Below are positions 26,913-35,602 of a stretch of DNA of 64,000 bases, one piece after another. The first letter of the stretch is position 1, and the number at the start of each line of letters is the position of its first letter. The notes under the pieces are model-generated. The model had not been told where the DNA came from. It saw only the letters and a program-made list of their open reading frames with translations, and made no database searches. Position numbers and translations under genes: made by a program. The stretch comes from Sporofaciens musculi (GTDB lineage: Bacteria > Bacillota > Clostridia > Lachnospirales > Lachnospiraceae): positions 1,116,501 to 1,180,500 of the forward strand of contig NZ_WUQX01000001.1 in NCBI RefSeq assembly GCF_009830285.1, read 5' to 3'.

Positions 26913-28817
26913 ATGGCGGGACCGATGAATAGAGGACCAATGGGAGTGAAGCCTCAGGTTGAGAATCCCATGAAGATATTTAAACGGCTGATGGAGTATG
27001 TATTCCGGTACTATAAATTCCATTATTTGGCGGTGATTGCGCTGATTTTTGTGAGCGTCCTTGCCAATGTACAGGGGACGCTGTTTATGAAAAATCTGAT
27101 TGACGACTATATAACGCCGTTTCTTATGACAGATGAGCCGGATTTTACGCCTCTGGCAAATGCCATTGTAAGGATTGCAATGTTCTACGGCGTGGGGATT
27201 ATCTCTACTTATGCGTATAACCGGATTATGGTAAATGTGACTCAGGGGACGCTTAGAGCCCTTAGGGACGATTTGTTTGCACATATGGAGAGATTACCCA
27301 TTAAGTATTTTGATACCCATGCCCATGGGGACATTATGTCTGTCTATACGAATGACATTGATACTCTGCGCCAGATGATCAGCCAGAGTATTCCCCAGGT
27401 GATTAACAGCGGGATTACCATTGTCAGTGTATTTGTCAGTATGGTTATTTTGAGTATTCCCCTGACGGCTGTAACTCTCGCCATGGTGGCTGTGATGATT
27501 CTAAGCTCGAAGGCGGCGGCAGGAAGAAGCGGGAAATATTTCTTAGAGCAGCAGGCGAACCTTGGGGCCGTGAACGGGTATATCGAGGAAATGATGAACG
27601 GGCAGAAGGTAGTCAAGGTTTTCTGTCACGAGGAGGAGAATAAAAAGGCGTTCAAGGAGTTGAATGACCGATTGTTCGTAAGCGCAGATCGGGCGAATAC
27701 ATTTGCCAATTTCCTTGGGCCGATTAACGCCCAGCTTGGAAATATCAGCTATGTGGTGTGCGCTATCGTAGGCGGCGCGCTGGCGCTGCATCATGTAGGA
27801 GGATTTACTTTAGGAGGGCTTGCAAGTTTTCTTACCTTTAATAAGAGCTTTAGTATGCCGATTAACCAGGTGAGCCAGCAGCTAAACGCTGTGGTAATGG
27901 CAATGGCAGGCGCCCAGCGGGTATTTGGCCTGTTGGATGAGAAGGCGGAAGAGGATAAGGGATATGTAACCCTGGTCAATGCTGTGGAGGAAAACGGGCA
28001 GCTTAGGGAAAGCGCCGAAAGAACCGGCAGATGGGCGTGGAAGCACACCCATCAGGCAGACGGCAGCGTGGACTATGTTGAGGTAAGAGGCGACGTTGTG
28101 TTTAACGGCGTAGATTTCGGCTACAATGACGATAAGATTGTTCTCCATGACGTGAAGCTCTTTGCCGAGCCAGGACAGAAGATTGCCTTTGTAGGCTCTA
28201 CCGGTGCAGGTAAGACTACTATTACGAATCTGATTAACCGTTTTTATGATATTCAGGATGGTAAGATTCGGTATGACGGGATTAATATTAATAAGATTAA
28301 GAAAGGGGATCTGCGGCGTTCTCTGGGGATTGTACTGCAGGATACTCACCTGTTTACCGGAACGGTGATGGAAAATATACGCTTTGGGAAGCTGGACGCT
28401 ACAGACGAGGAGGTTGTGGCGGCGGCAAGGCTTGCCAATGCAGACGGGTTTATCCGAAGGCTGCCTAACGGGTACGATACCATGCTGACTGGCGACGGGG
28501 CCAACTTAAGTCAGGGACAGAGACAGCTTCTTGCCATTGCAAGGGCGGCTGTGGCAGACCCACCTGTACTGATTCTTGACGAGGCCACCAGCTCGATTGA
28601 TACCAGGACAGAGCGGATTGTTCAGGATGGAATGGATAAGCTTATGAATGGGCGGACGACATTCGTAATAGCCCACAGACTGTCTACTGTCCGTAATTCA
28701 GATTGTATCATGGTATTAGAGCAGGGAAGAATCATTGAGCGGGGAACCCATGAACAGTTGGTAGAGGAGAAGGGAAGATATTATCAGTTGTATACAGGAA
28801 ACTCGATAAGTGCATAA
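26913..28817 (+). CDS. ABC exporter half-transporter, catalytic-site subunit
   Basis: 634 aa. A six-helix domain (about 30-330), a linker of some 50 residues with charged insertion, then the ATPase: Walker A GSTGAGKTT, signature LSQGQRQL and Walker B VLILDEATSSID with intact catalytic glutamate, and switch histidine in VIAHRLST. The glutamine in LSQGQ instead of LSGGQ and the consensus Walker B complement the degenerate partner. Start ATGGCGGG follows a weak GATTAGAG site, so coupling to the upstream stop (two bases away) is likely. Confidence 0.93.
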   Translation: MAGPMNRGPMGVKPQVENPMKIFKRLMEYVFRYYKFHYLAVIALIFVSVLANVQGTLFMKNLIDDYITPFLMTDEPDFTPLANAIVRIAMFYGVGIISTYAYNRIMVNVTQGTLRALRDDLFAHMERLPIKYFDTHAHGDIMSVYTNDIDTLRQMISQSIPQVINSGITIVSVFVSMVILSIPLTAVTLAMVAVMILSSKAAAGRSGKYFLEQQANLGAVNGYIEEMMNGQKVVKVFCHEEENKKAFKELNDRLFVSADRANTFANFLGPINAQLGNISYVVCAIVGGALALHHVGGFTLGGLASFLTFNKSFSMPINQVSQQLNAVVMAMAGAQRVFGLLDEKAEEDKGYVTLVNAVEENGQLRESAERTGRWAWKHTHQADGSVDYVEVRGDVVFNGVDFGYNDDKIVLHDVKLFAEPGQKIAFVGSTGAGKTTITNLINRFYDIQDGKIRYDGININKIKKGDLRRSLGIVLQDTHLFTGTVMENIRFGKLDATDEEVVAAARLANADGFIRRLPNGYDTMLTGDGANLSQGQRQLLAIARAAVADPPVLILDEATSSIDTRTERIVQDGMDKLMNGRTTFVIAHRLSTVRNSDCIMVLEQGRIIERGTHEQLVEEKGRYYQLYTGNSISA

Positions 28818-28839
28818 TGGCAAATTTTTTTGCAAATGG

Positions 28840-28868
28840 TTGCAACCTGTCCCGAATTTTCTTATAAT
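28840..28868 (+). promoter_or_regulatory. Promoter of the cysteine desulfidase-like gene
   Basis: TTGCAA, 17-bp spacer and perfect TATAAT, 60 bases before the GTG start. Confidence 0.75.
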
Positions 28869-28927
28869 ATAGACAAATATGTCGTGGGGAATCGCTATGG
28901 TAAGGCGGTTTCCGAAGGAGGATAAAG

Positions 28928-30205
28928 GTGCAAAGATCAGATGAAAAATACCAGGCTTATGTACAGATTTTGAAGGAAGAACTGGTTCCTGCCATGGGGT
29001 GCACAGAGCCCATTGCCCTTGCATACGCAGCAGCGAAGGCGAGAGAGGTGCTGGGAGAGATTCCTGATAAGGTGCATATCGGGGCAAGCGGAAGTATTAT
29101 CAAGAATGTTAAGAGCGTGATTGTGCCTAATACCAATCACCTGAAGGGAATACCTGCAGCGGCAACGGCGGGAATTATTGCTGGAAAAGCCGAGAAGGAG
29201 TTGGAGGTAATCGCAGAGGTTACCCAGGAGCAGACAAAAGATATGGTGAAGTTCCTTGACACAGTTCCGGTGAGTGTAGAGCATATTGACAATGGAATTA
29301 CATTTGACATTATCGTAATCGTGTCCAAGGGTGATTCCTATGCGAAGGTTAGGATTGCCAACTACCATACAAACATTGTGCTTATTGAGAAGGACGGTGA
29401 GAAGCTTTTGGATGCTCCTGTGGAGGGAGAGAATGAAGAAGGACTGACAGACAGAAGCCTTTTGGATATGGAGAGCATCTGGGATTTTGCCAATACTGTG
29501 GATATTCAGGATGTGAAGGAGGTCCTTGACCGTCAGATTGAGTATAATACTGCCATTGCCAAGGAGGGCCTGAACGGAGAATATGGCGCGAATATCGGCA
29601 GCGTGTTGTTAGATACCTATGGAACGGATGTGAGAACCCGCGCTAAGGCCATGGCGGCAGCCGGTTCAGATGCCCGTATGAACGGATGTGAGCTTCCGGT
29701 GATCATCAATGCAGGAAGCGGGAATCAGGGGATGACCTGTTCCCTTCCGGTGCTTGAGTATGCCAAGGAGAAGGAAGCAGGGAAGGAGAAGACCTATCGG
29801 GCTCTGACGCTGTCCAATCTGGTGGCGATTCACCAGAAGACGGGTATTGGAAGGCTGTCCGCATACTGCGGAGCTGTCAGTGCAGGGGCGGCTGCGGGCG
29901 CGGGGATTGCCTACCTGTGCGGCGGCGGATATGAGGAGGCAGTACATACCGTAGTCAATGCCTTAGCAATCGTGTCCGGAATGGTCTGCGATGGGGCAAA
30001 GGCCTCCTGTGCGGCGAAGATTGCCGCGTCTGTGGACGCAGGGATTCTGGGCTACAATATGTATCTGCGGGGACAGCAGTTCTATGCAGGAGACGGGATT
30101 GTGACCAATGGTGTGGAGGCCACGATTACAAATATCGGTCGTCTTGGTAAAGAAGGCATGAGGGAGACCAATGAAGAGATTATTAAGATGATGATTGGAG
30201 AGTAA
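28928..30205 (+). CDS. cyuA: L-cysteine desulfidase / UPF0597 family protein
   Basis: 425 aa with a GTG start behind AAGGAGG. MGCTEPIALAYAAAKA near the N-terminus, NGCELPVIINAGSGNQGMTCSLP in the centre and GMVCDGAKASCAAKI toward the C-terminus give the cysteines expected to hold a [4Fe-4S] cluster. Family members degrade L-cysteine to pyruvate, ammonia and hydrogen sulfide, or act as serine dehydratase-like lyases. It is a monocistronic unit with its own promoter and terminator. No cysteine transporter is adjacent, so the substrate is inferred from the family only. Confidence 0.85.
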   Translation: MQRSDEKYQAYVQILKEELVPAMGCTEPIALAYAAAKAREVLGEIPDKVHIGASGSIIKNVKSVIVPNTNHLKGIPAAATAGIIAGKAEKELEVIAEVTQEQTKDMVKFLDTVPVSVEHIDNGITFDIIVIVSKGDSYAKVRIANYHTNIVLIEKDGEKLLDAPVEGENEEGLTDRSLLDMESIWDFANTVDIQDVKEVLDRQIEYNTAIAKEGLNGEYGANIGSVLLDTYGTDVRTRAKAMAAAGSDARMNGCELPVIINAGSGNQGMTCSLPVLEYAKEKEAGKEKTYRALTLSNLVAIHQKTGIGRLSAYCGAVSAGAAAGAGIAYLCGGGYEEAVHTVVNALAIVSGMVCDGAKASCAAKIAASVDAGILGYNMYLRGQQFYAGDGIVTNGVEATITNIGRLGKEGMRETNEEIIKMMIGE

Positions 30206-30227
30206 GAGTATTCTTATTTTAGGAAGA

Positions 30228-30262
30228 AAGAACAGGGACATTAGAAGCCTTGTTCTTTTTTT
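30228..30262 (+). terminator. Rho-independent terminator
   Basis: AAGAACAGGG / CCTTGTTCTT stem followed by seven T. Confidence 0.88.
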
Positions 30263-30336
30263 GTGTGCAGCGGCTTAGATATGTGTTATTATTTAAGAGA
30301 GAGCAAATGCAGGTCGGATCAAAGAGAGTGAGATTT

Positions 30337-33300
30337 ATGATGGAAAAGTGGATGGATAAATTTCAAAAAAATACGCTGCTTCTAGGTAAGGAGTATTTTG
30401 ACAGGGGAAGAGTCTTTGAACTTGAGGAAACAGACGGTATATATACGGCGTCTGTGGTTGAGCGGCAAAGGCGTGAGGTAAGAATTACCGGATATGGGAA
30501 TCCTGAGACGTGCAGGATGTATTGTAACTGTCCTCATGCCAAGAGCGGCAGCTACTGTAAGCATATGGCGGCTGTTATGTATGCTATTGAGGAGTTTGAG
30601 GAACAGAAGGAAAGATTTGCTTGGGAGGATAGACAGATGCAAAAAACGGGGGCCATAGAGGCTTATACATATTTTGACAAGTTGAAAATTAAGGAGTCGC
30701 TGCATTTGCCGGTGGATTCTGTGCGGAAGGGAAAGGCACTTCTGGCGGCGAATAAAGTCACCGTGGAAAGTATTGATACCGGTTACTGCGAGGGATGGGA
30801 TGAACTGCTTGGGTTCATTGAGGGAATGGTTGAGAGTGACCAGACAAGCTTCCCGGTTCGGATTGTATTTGCCAGGGACAGGGTGGTTTCAGCGGACTGC
30901 TGCTGCGGCATGTATGCGAGGAATTATTACCGGTACTATACGCAGATGGACAACTGTGAGCATATCGCGGCGCTGATGCAGTTACTTGGAGAGTTTTTAG
31001 ACAAGAATCCTATCGGGGATGCCACGGATGTTGGGGGAAATGAGATTCTTCTTTCATTTCAGCGGAATCGGGCCAACCAGACCATCTCGGATGTTATGGG
31101 GAGCGATGCCAGTATTATACTCAAGCCGCGTCTGGTGGAAAAAGACGGGAAGCTGACCGTCTCTTTTAAGATCGGACAGAAGAAGCTGCTTCTAATCAAA
31201 GACTTGTTTGAATTTGAGGAGAATGTAAGGAATTCAGCCATGGGGAGTTACGGCACGAATATGCAGCTTAACCACCGTCTGGATAATTTTACCACTCAGG
31301 GGAGGCTTTGGATTGAGTTTATCGGGAGTCTTGTGAGGGAGGAAATGGAGTTCGGCAATCGGATTATTGAATCGGGCGCATTTACAAGAAAATCACTGGT
31401 AAAGAAAAATGAGATGAAACTGTTTGGCTGGAGGCTGGACCGGTTCTATGAGATTGCCTCCGGTGAGACGGTGCCCTATGAAGCGAGGGACGGCGGCGGT
31501 AAGAAGAAATGCGAGCTGACCTGCCGCCAAGGGAATCCCAAGATTGCCATGACGATTCGGAAGAATCGTCTGTATAAGGGAAAGACCTTCCACGGGGTTA
31601 CTGTGGATTGCGATATTCCGTATTTATTTTATGGTGTGCATACGGCATATTTTATTAAGGAGGATATCTTATACCGTATAGATGAAGATTTTTTAAGAAA
31701 GATTCGTCCGTTGGCACAGCAGGGGACAGCCTTGGGGATGTCTTTCAGGATTGGCAGAAACGCGCTGTCAGAATTCTACTATTCTGTGCTTCCCCAGATT
31801 CGCGATGTGGTGGATGTAACGGAGGAGGATGGAGAAGAAATTAACCGATATCTGCCTCCGGAGGCGGAGTTTGTATTCTATCTGGACGCAGAGAATGACA
31901 ATATTATCTGCAGGCCTCATGTGCGTTACGGGGAGATGGAATTTGCCATACCGAAATATGACGGGGATAACGGAAATATTTTCCGTGAGGAGCATAAGGA
32001 GCAGGAGATTTTGTTTCTGATTCGACAGTGGTTTCCGTATATGGAGGAGGGAAAGCAGGAGCTCCACTGTGGGAAGGAGGAGGAATGTATGTATCAGGTA
32101 TTGGCTAAGGGTGTGGACGCCCTGCTGAACCTGGGCGAGGTCCAGTGTACCAAGCGTTTCTCCAATCTTAAGATCACACGGAAAATGCACATGTCTGTGG
32201 GTGTATCTATTTCCAGCGGCCTTTTAAAGCTGGATATATCGACAGAGGATCTTCCTATGGATGAGCTTTTGGATATTCTTGCCAGCTACCGCGGCAAGAA
32301 GAAGTACCATAGGCTAAAAAACGGAGATTTCCTGGATCTTGAGGATAATTCCTATGACATGCTTAGCGAGATGATGGATTCCCTTCACCTGTCGCCAAAG
32401 GATTTCGTCAAGGGAAAGGTAGAGCTTCCACTGTATCGGACGCTGTATCTGGACAAGATGCTGGAGGAGAATGAAAATATTTACAGTGAGAGGGACAGCC
32501 ATTTCAAGAATTTGGTGAGAGGCTTCAAGACGGTAAACGACTCGGATTTCCAGCCGCCAAAGTCTCTTGTCAGGGCGCTTAGGAATTACCAGAAAAATGG
32601 GTATCGCTGGCTGCGCACGTTGGAGGCGTTTCGGTTTGGCGGGATTCTGGCGGATGATATGGGGCTTGGGAAGACCCTGCAGGTGATTGCCGTACTCCTT
32701 GCGGCAAGGCAGGAGGGGAAGAAAGGCACGTCTCTGGTGGTAGCGCCGGCTTCACTGGTATTTAACTGGGGTGAGGAGATTCGTAAATTCGCGCCAGAGC
32801 TTGAGTTTTTGCTGATTGCGGGGACACAGGAGGAACGCAGGAAAAGGCTTGAGAATTATCAGGAGGCGGATGTGCTGATTACTTCTTATGATTTGCTGAA
32901 GCGTGACGCTGTGTTCTATGAGGGGAAGGAGTTTCTGTACCAGATTATTGATGAGGCCCAGTATATCAAGAATCATCAGACTGTGGCGGCAAAGGCTGTG
33001 AAGGTCATTAAGAGCCAGACCAGGTATGCCCTGACCGGAACGCCTATTGAGAACAGGCTCAGTGAGATTTGGAGTATTTTTGACTATCTGATGCCAGGCT
33101 TTTTGTACAGATACGAGGTTTTCAAGAGGGAGATTGAGACGCCGATTGTGAAGAACCAGGACGAGTCTGCAATGGAGAGGCTTAAGAAGATGACCGCGCC
33201 CTTTATCCTGCGGCGGCTTAAGGGGGATGTGCTCAAAGACCTTCCGGATAAGATTGAAAAGACACATTTTGTGAAATTCGAGAAGAAGCAGCAGGAATTG

Positions 33301-33963
33301 TATGACGCGCAGGTGATACATATGCGGCAGCAGATTGCCGGACAGGACGGGGCGGAATTCCAGAAGAATAAGCTTAAGCTTCTTGCGGAGTTGGTTAAGG
33401 TGCGCCAGATCTGTTGTGACCCTTCGCTGTGCTTCGAGAATTATAAGGGTGAGTCTGCAAAGCTGGAGGCGTGTCTTGAGTTGGTTCAGAGGGCGGCAGA
33501 GGGAGGACATAAGCTTCTTTTGTTTTCTCAGTTTGTATCAATGTTGGAGATTATAAGGCAGAAGCTTGACGAGCTCGGTATATCCTTCTATATGATTACC
33601 GGTGAGACGGCGAAGGAGAAAAGGCTTAAGCTGGTGAAAAATTTTAATGATGATGATACTCAGGTATTTCTGATATCCCTGAAGGCAGGAGGCGTGGGGC
33701 TGAACCTGACAGGGGCGGATGTGGTGATTCATTACGACCCGTGGTGGAATCTTGCGGTTCAGAATCAGGCAACGGATCGGGCGCATCGGATTGGTCAGGA
33801 CAAGAGGGTCACGGTCTATCAGTTGATTGCCAAAGGGTCTGTGGAGGAGAAGATTCAGAAGCTTCAGGAGTCAAAGCGGGAGTTGTTAGAGCAGGTGGTC
33901 GGCAGCGCCTCAGGGCAGTTGGGCAGTATGAGTAAAGAAGATTTTCTGGAATTGTTGGAGTAG
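30337..33963 (+). CDS. SNF2-family helicase with SWIM zinc finger
   Basis: 1208 aa from the ATG at 30337 (an upstream 29-residue extension crosses the terminator). Order: SWIM-type zinc finger (CNCPHAKSGSYCKH, about 55-68), a second cysteine region near 190-210, a long bacterial SNF2-associated domain, then a Swi2/Snf2 motor from about 750. Motor motifs are LADDMGLGKT (I), DEAQYIKN (II), TGTPIENR (III), SLKAGGVGLNLTGAD and ATDRAHRIGQ (V-VI). It should be an ATP-driven DNA translocase that remodels protein-DNA complexes. It is transcribed alone, just before a tRNA cluster. Confidence 0.93.
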   Translation: MMEKWMDKFQKNTLLLGKEYFDRGRVFELEETDGIYTASVVERQRREVRITGYGNPETCRMYCNCPHAKSGSYCKHMAAVMYAIEEFEEQKERFAWEDRQMQKTGAIEAYTYFDKLKIKESLHLPVDSVRKGKALLAANKVTVESIDTGYCEGWDELLGFIEGMVESDQTSFPVRIVFARDRVVSADCCCGMYARNYYRYYTQMDNCEHIAALMQLLGEFLDKNPIGDATDVGGNEILLSFQRNRANQTISDVMGSDASIILKPRLVEKDGKLTVSFKIGQKKLLLIKDLFEFEENVRNSAMGSYGTNMQLNHRLDNFTTQGRLWIEFIGSLVREEMEFGNRIIESGAFTRKSLVKKNEMKLFGWRLDRFYEIASGETVPYEARDGGGKKKCELTCRQGNPKIAMTIRKNRLYKGKTFHGVTVDCDIPYLFYGVHTAYFIKEDILYRIDEDFLRKIRPLAQQGTALGMSFRIGRNALSEFYYSVLPQIRDVVDVTEEDGEEINRYLPPEAEFVFYLDAENDNIICRPHVRYGEMEFAIPKYDGDNGNIFREEHKEQEILFLIRQWFPYMEEGKQELHCGKEEECMYQVLAKGVDALLNLGEVQCTKRFSNLKITRKMHMSVGVSISSGLLKLDISTEDLPMDELLDILASYRGKKKYHRLKNGDFLDLEDNSYDMLSEMMDSLHLSPKDFVKGKVELPLYRTLYLDKMLEENENIYSERDSHFKNLVRGFKTVNDSDFQPPKSLVRALRNYQKNGYRWLRTLEAFRFGGILADDMGLGKTLQVIAVLLAARQEGKKGTSLVVAPASLVFNWGEEIRKFAPELEFLLIAGTQEERRKRLENYQEADVLITSYDLLKRDAVFYEGKEFLYQIIDEAQYIKNHQTVAAKAVKVIKSQTRYALTGTPIENRLSEIWSIFDYLMPGFLYRYEVFKREIETPIVKNQDESAMERLKKMTAPFILRRLKGDVLKDLPDKIEKTHFVKFEKKQQELYDAQVIHMRQQIAGQDGAEFQKNKLKLLAELVKVRQICCDPSLCFENYKGESAKLEACLELVQRAAEGGHKLLLFSQFVSMLEIIRQKLDELGISFYMITGETAKEKRLKLVKNFNDDDTQVFLISLKAGGVGLNLTGADVVIHYDPWWNLAVQNQATDRAHRIGQDKRVTVYQLIAKGSVEEKIQKLQESKRELLEQVVGSASGQLGSMSKEDFLELLE

Positions 33964-34058
33964 GAAAAAAATATATAAAAATGTGAAAAAAGTGTTGCAT
34001 TTTGTTGGCGGCTATGTTATTATAAATCTCGGTCAGTACGAAAGTGTATGCCGAGTAT

Positions 34059-34130
34059 GGCTCCATGGTCAAGCGGTTAAGACATCGCCCTTTCACGGCG
34101 GTAACACGGGTTCGATTCCCGTTGGAGTCA
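34059..34130 (+). tRNA. tRNA-Glu (TTC)
   Basis: GGCTCCA acceptor pairs with TGGAGTC. The anticodon loop in CGCCCTTTCACGGCG gives TTC. T-arm GGTTCGATTCC. Confidence 0.95.
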
Positions 34131-34166
34131 TTTGTGAATGTATTATAGAATATATTCATTGTAATT

Positions 34167-34239
34167 GCCGATGTGGCTCAATTGGCAGAGCAGCTGATTT
34201 GTAATCAGCAGGTTATCGGTTCGAGTCCGATCATCGGCT
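34167..34239 (+). tRNA. tRNA-Thr (TGT)
   Basis: GCCGATG acceptor pairs with CATCGGC. Anticodon arm CTGAT-TTGTA-ATCAG gives TGT. GGTTCGAGTCC T-arm. Confidence 0.95.
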
Positions 34240-34266
34240 TAGTCCTATAAGGGACTTAATGATTTT

Positions 34267-34340
34267 GGACCTTTAGCTCAGTTGGTTAGAGCAATCGGCT
34301 CATAACCGATCGGTCCTGGGTTCGAGTCCCCGAAGGTCCA
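34267..34340 (+). tRNA. tRNA-Met (CAT), elongator type
   Basis: GGACCTT pairs with AAGGTCC. Anticodon arm ATCGGCTCATAACCGAT gives CAT. The first base pair G-C and the lack of three anticodon-stem G-C pairs argue against initiator. A lysidine tRNA-Ile2 cannot be wholly excluded from sequence. Confidence 0.88.
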
Positions 34341-34419
34341 TTATTTATGGTAGGGAGGAACTCGCAGAGTGTGTGGATTCCTTATCATATAATAGATATA
34401 TAAATGTTTATTTTAATCA

Positions 34420-34493
34420 GGCCCAGTGGCTCAGTTGGTTAGAGCGCCGCCCTGTCACGGCGGAGGTCGAGAGTTCGAGTCTCTTCTGGGTCG
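34420..34493 (+). tRNA. tRNA-Asp (GTC)
   Basis: GGCCCAG acceptor pairs with CTGGGTC. Anticodon arm GCCGCCCTGTCACGGCGG gives GTC. Discriminator G as usual for tRNA-Asp. Confidence 0.95.
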
Positions 34494-34557
34494 TTGACAT
34501 GGAACACTTAATTGAGAAGTTACTTGTTTGGTGGGAAGTGTTACAGTTTCATAAAAA

Positions 34558-34630
34558 GGGATCTTAGCTCAGCTGGGAGAGCATCTGCCTTACAAGCAGA
34601 GGGTCATAGGTTCGAGCCCTATAGGTCCCA
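34558..34630 (+). tRNA. tRNA-Val (TAC)
   Basis: GGGATCT pairs with AGGTCCC (one G-T pair). Anticodon arm TCTGCCTTACAAGCAGA gives TAC. Confidence 0.95.
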
Positions 34631-34658
34631 TTTATGATATAAAAGTATCATAAGGAAT

Positions 34659-34744
34659 GCCGCAGTGGCGGAACTGGCAGACGCACAGGACTTAAAATCC
34701 TGCGGGACTAATCTCCCGTACCGGTTCGATTCCGGTCTGCGGCA
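34659..34744 (+). tRNA. tRNA-Leu (TAA)
   Basis: GCCGCAG pairs with CTGCGGC. Anticodon arm AGGACTTAAAATCCT gives TAA. A long variable arm (CGGGAC..GTACCG region) confirms leucine class II. Last gene of the six-tRNA run and immediate neighbour of the 35-45 kb cluster. Confidence 0.95.
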
Positions 34745-34758
34745 TTGGTAAAAAGTGG

Positions 34759-34797
34759 AGGAAACGTTGGAAATTCAACGTTTCCTTCATTTTTTTA
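34759..34797 (+). terminator. Terminator of the tRNA cluster
   Basis: AGGAAACGTTG / CAACGTTTCCT 11-bp perfect stem followed by TCATTTTTTT. Confidence 0.9.
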
Positions 34798-34808
34798 TGT
34801 TCTAATGC

Positions 34809-34828
34809 TTGAACACCTTTGAACACCT
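34809..34828. repeat. Tandem 10-bp repeat downstream of the tRNA cluster
   Basis: TTGAACACCT occurs twice in immediate tandem just after the tRNA terminator. Short direct repeats at tRNA 3' flanks can be recombinase sites, but no second copy was seen at the far side of the following cluster and no integrase gene is present. Confidence 0.6.
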
Positions 34829-34988
34829 AATCTGTCGGCAGTCCCAAATCATGAAATGCTAAGATTTGATGTTCGTCTTTCTGTACTGCGCTTTAAACAA
34901 TTGGAGTAGTGGGATGAGAGATAAAAAGACACTATGAACGAAATTGGGGACAGAATAGGATAACCTTCTTGTTAAACTGCTGATTTTA

Positions 34989-35018
34989 TTGTAAAAATAA
35001 AGTAACATAATTGTAAAA
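34989..35018 (+). promoter_or_regulatory. Direct repeats in front of the 35-45 kb cluster
   Basis: TTGTAAAA occurs at 34989-34996 and 35011-35018, spaced 22 bp (two helical turns), ending 25 bases before the first cluster ATG. LytTR regulators bind paired direct repeats at this kind of spacing and one is encoded in the cluster, but the region is AT-rich and the repeats may simply be promoter elements. Confidence 0.4.
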
Positions 35019-35042
35019 TTTTTATAAAAGGAGATTGTTGAG

Positions 35043-35534
35043 ATGGGAACAAAAAAGATGAAGAAGACTGCGGCAGTTATCATTGCAACAGCAACCGTAT
35101 GTGGAATGACGGCGGGATGTACGCCGAAAGAAGAAAAAATAGAAGTGAATGCCTCCACTTCTCCATACGAAGATATGGTGGATTATTTTGAGCAGGAAGG
35201 ATTCATTTTGGAGGACTGCGAACCGGTTGATATCAATGAAACAACAGGATATCTCACAGACAATACAAACGGAGAGTTTACTGAGACGAAAGTGGCGGAT
35301 AAAGCATATGATTATGATGGACTCTGGCTGTTCTGGTGGGATCAGGAAAACAAGACGGATTTATATGGCAACTATGAGTCTATGGCTGCTAACAAGGGAA
35401 CGATAGTCCTTGCCGGAGGCGCCGCGGTTCTTGAGACGGAAGCGGCAAACGGAGCTTATGCGATTGCATTTTCAGAGGACTATGAAAAGAAACAGGACGC
35501 GGCCAAAGCGTTCGAAACGCTGGAAAACGAATAG
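35043..35534 (+). CDS. Secreted lipoprotein-like protein with WWD motif (paralogue 1)
   Basis: 163 aa. Starts behind AAAGGAG. The N-terminal signal has a basic start (KKMKK), hydrophobic core and a lipobox-like TAGC with Cys26. An acidic mature domain follows, with motif YDGLWLFWWDQEN (about 91-103) and a C-terminal helix. The same arrangement, YDG..(Y/F)WWD.EN, a spaced YES, a GxIxLxG strand and an NG..A stretch, recurs in the product at 39067-39552, so the two are paralogues flanking the transporter pair. Not recognised as any known family. It may be an exported substrate, an immunity lipoprotein or a binding partner of the exporter. Confidence 0.75.
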   Translation: MGTKKMKKTAAVIIATATVCGMTAGCTPKEEKIEVNASTSPYEDMVDYFEQEGFILEDCEPVDINETTGYLTDNTNGEFTETKVADKAYDYDGLWLFWWDQENKTDLYGNYESMAANKGTIVLAGGAAVLETEAANGAYAIAFSEDYEKKQDAAKAFETLENE

Positions 35535-35602
35535 CAGCTCCAATATAACTGTGAAAGTACAAAAGCAGATGCTCTGAAATTAAGAAAAGGCAGGGAAACA
35601 AT

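Noticed and set aside
34860..35042. Search for a RiPP or bacteriocin precursor before the 35-45 kb cluster
   Set aside because: Only frames of fewer than 20 codons without ribosome sites were found, both here and in the gaps between the cluster genes.
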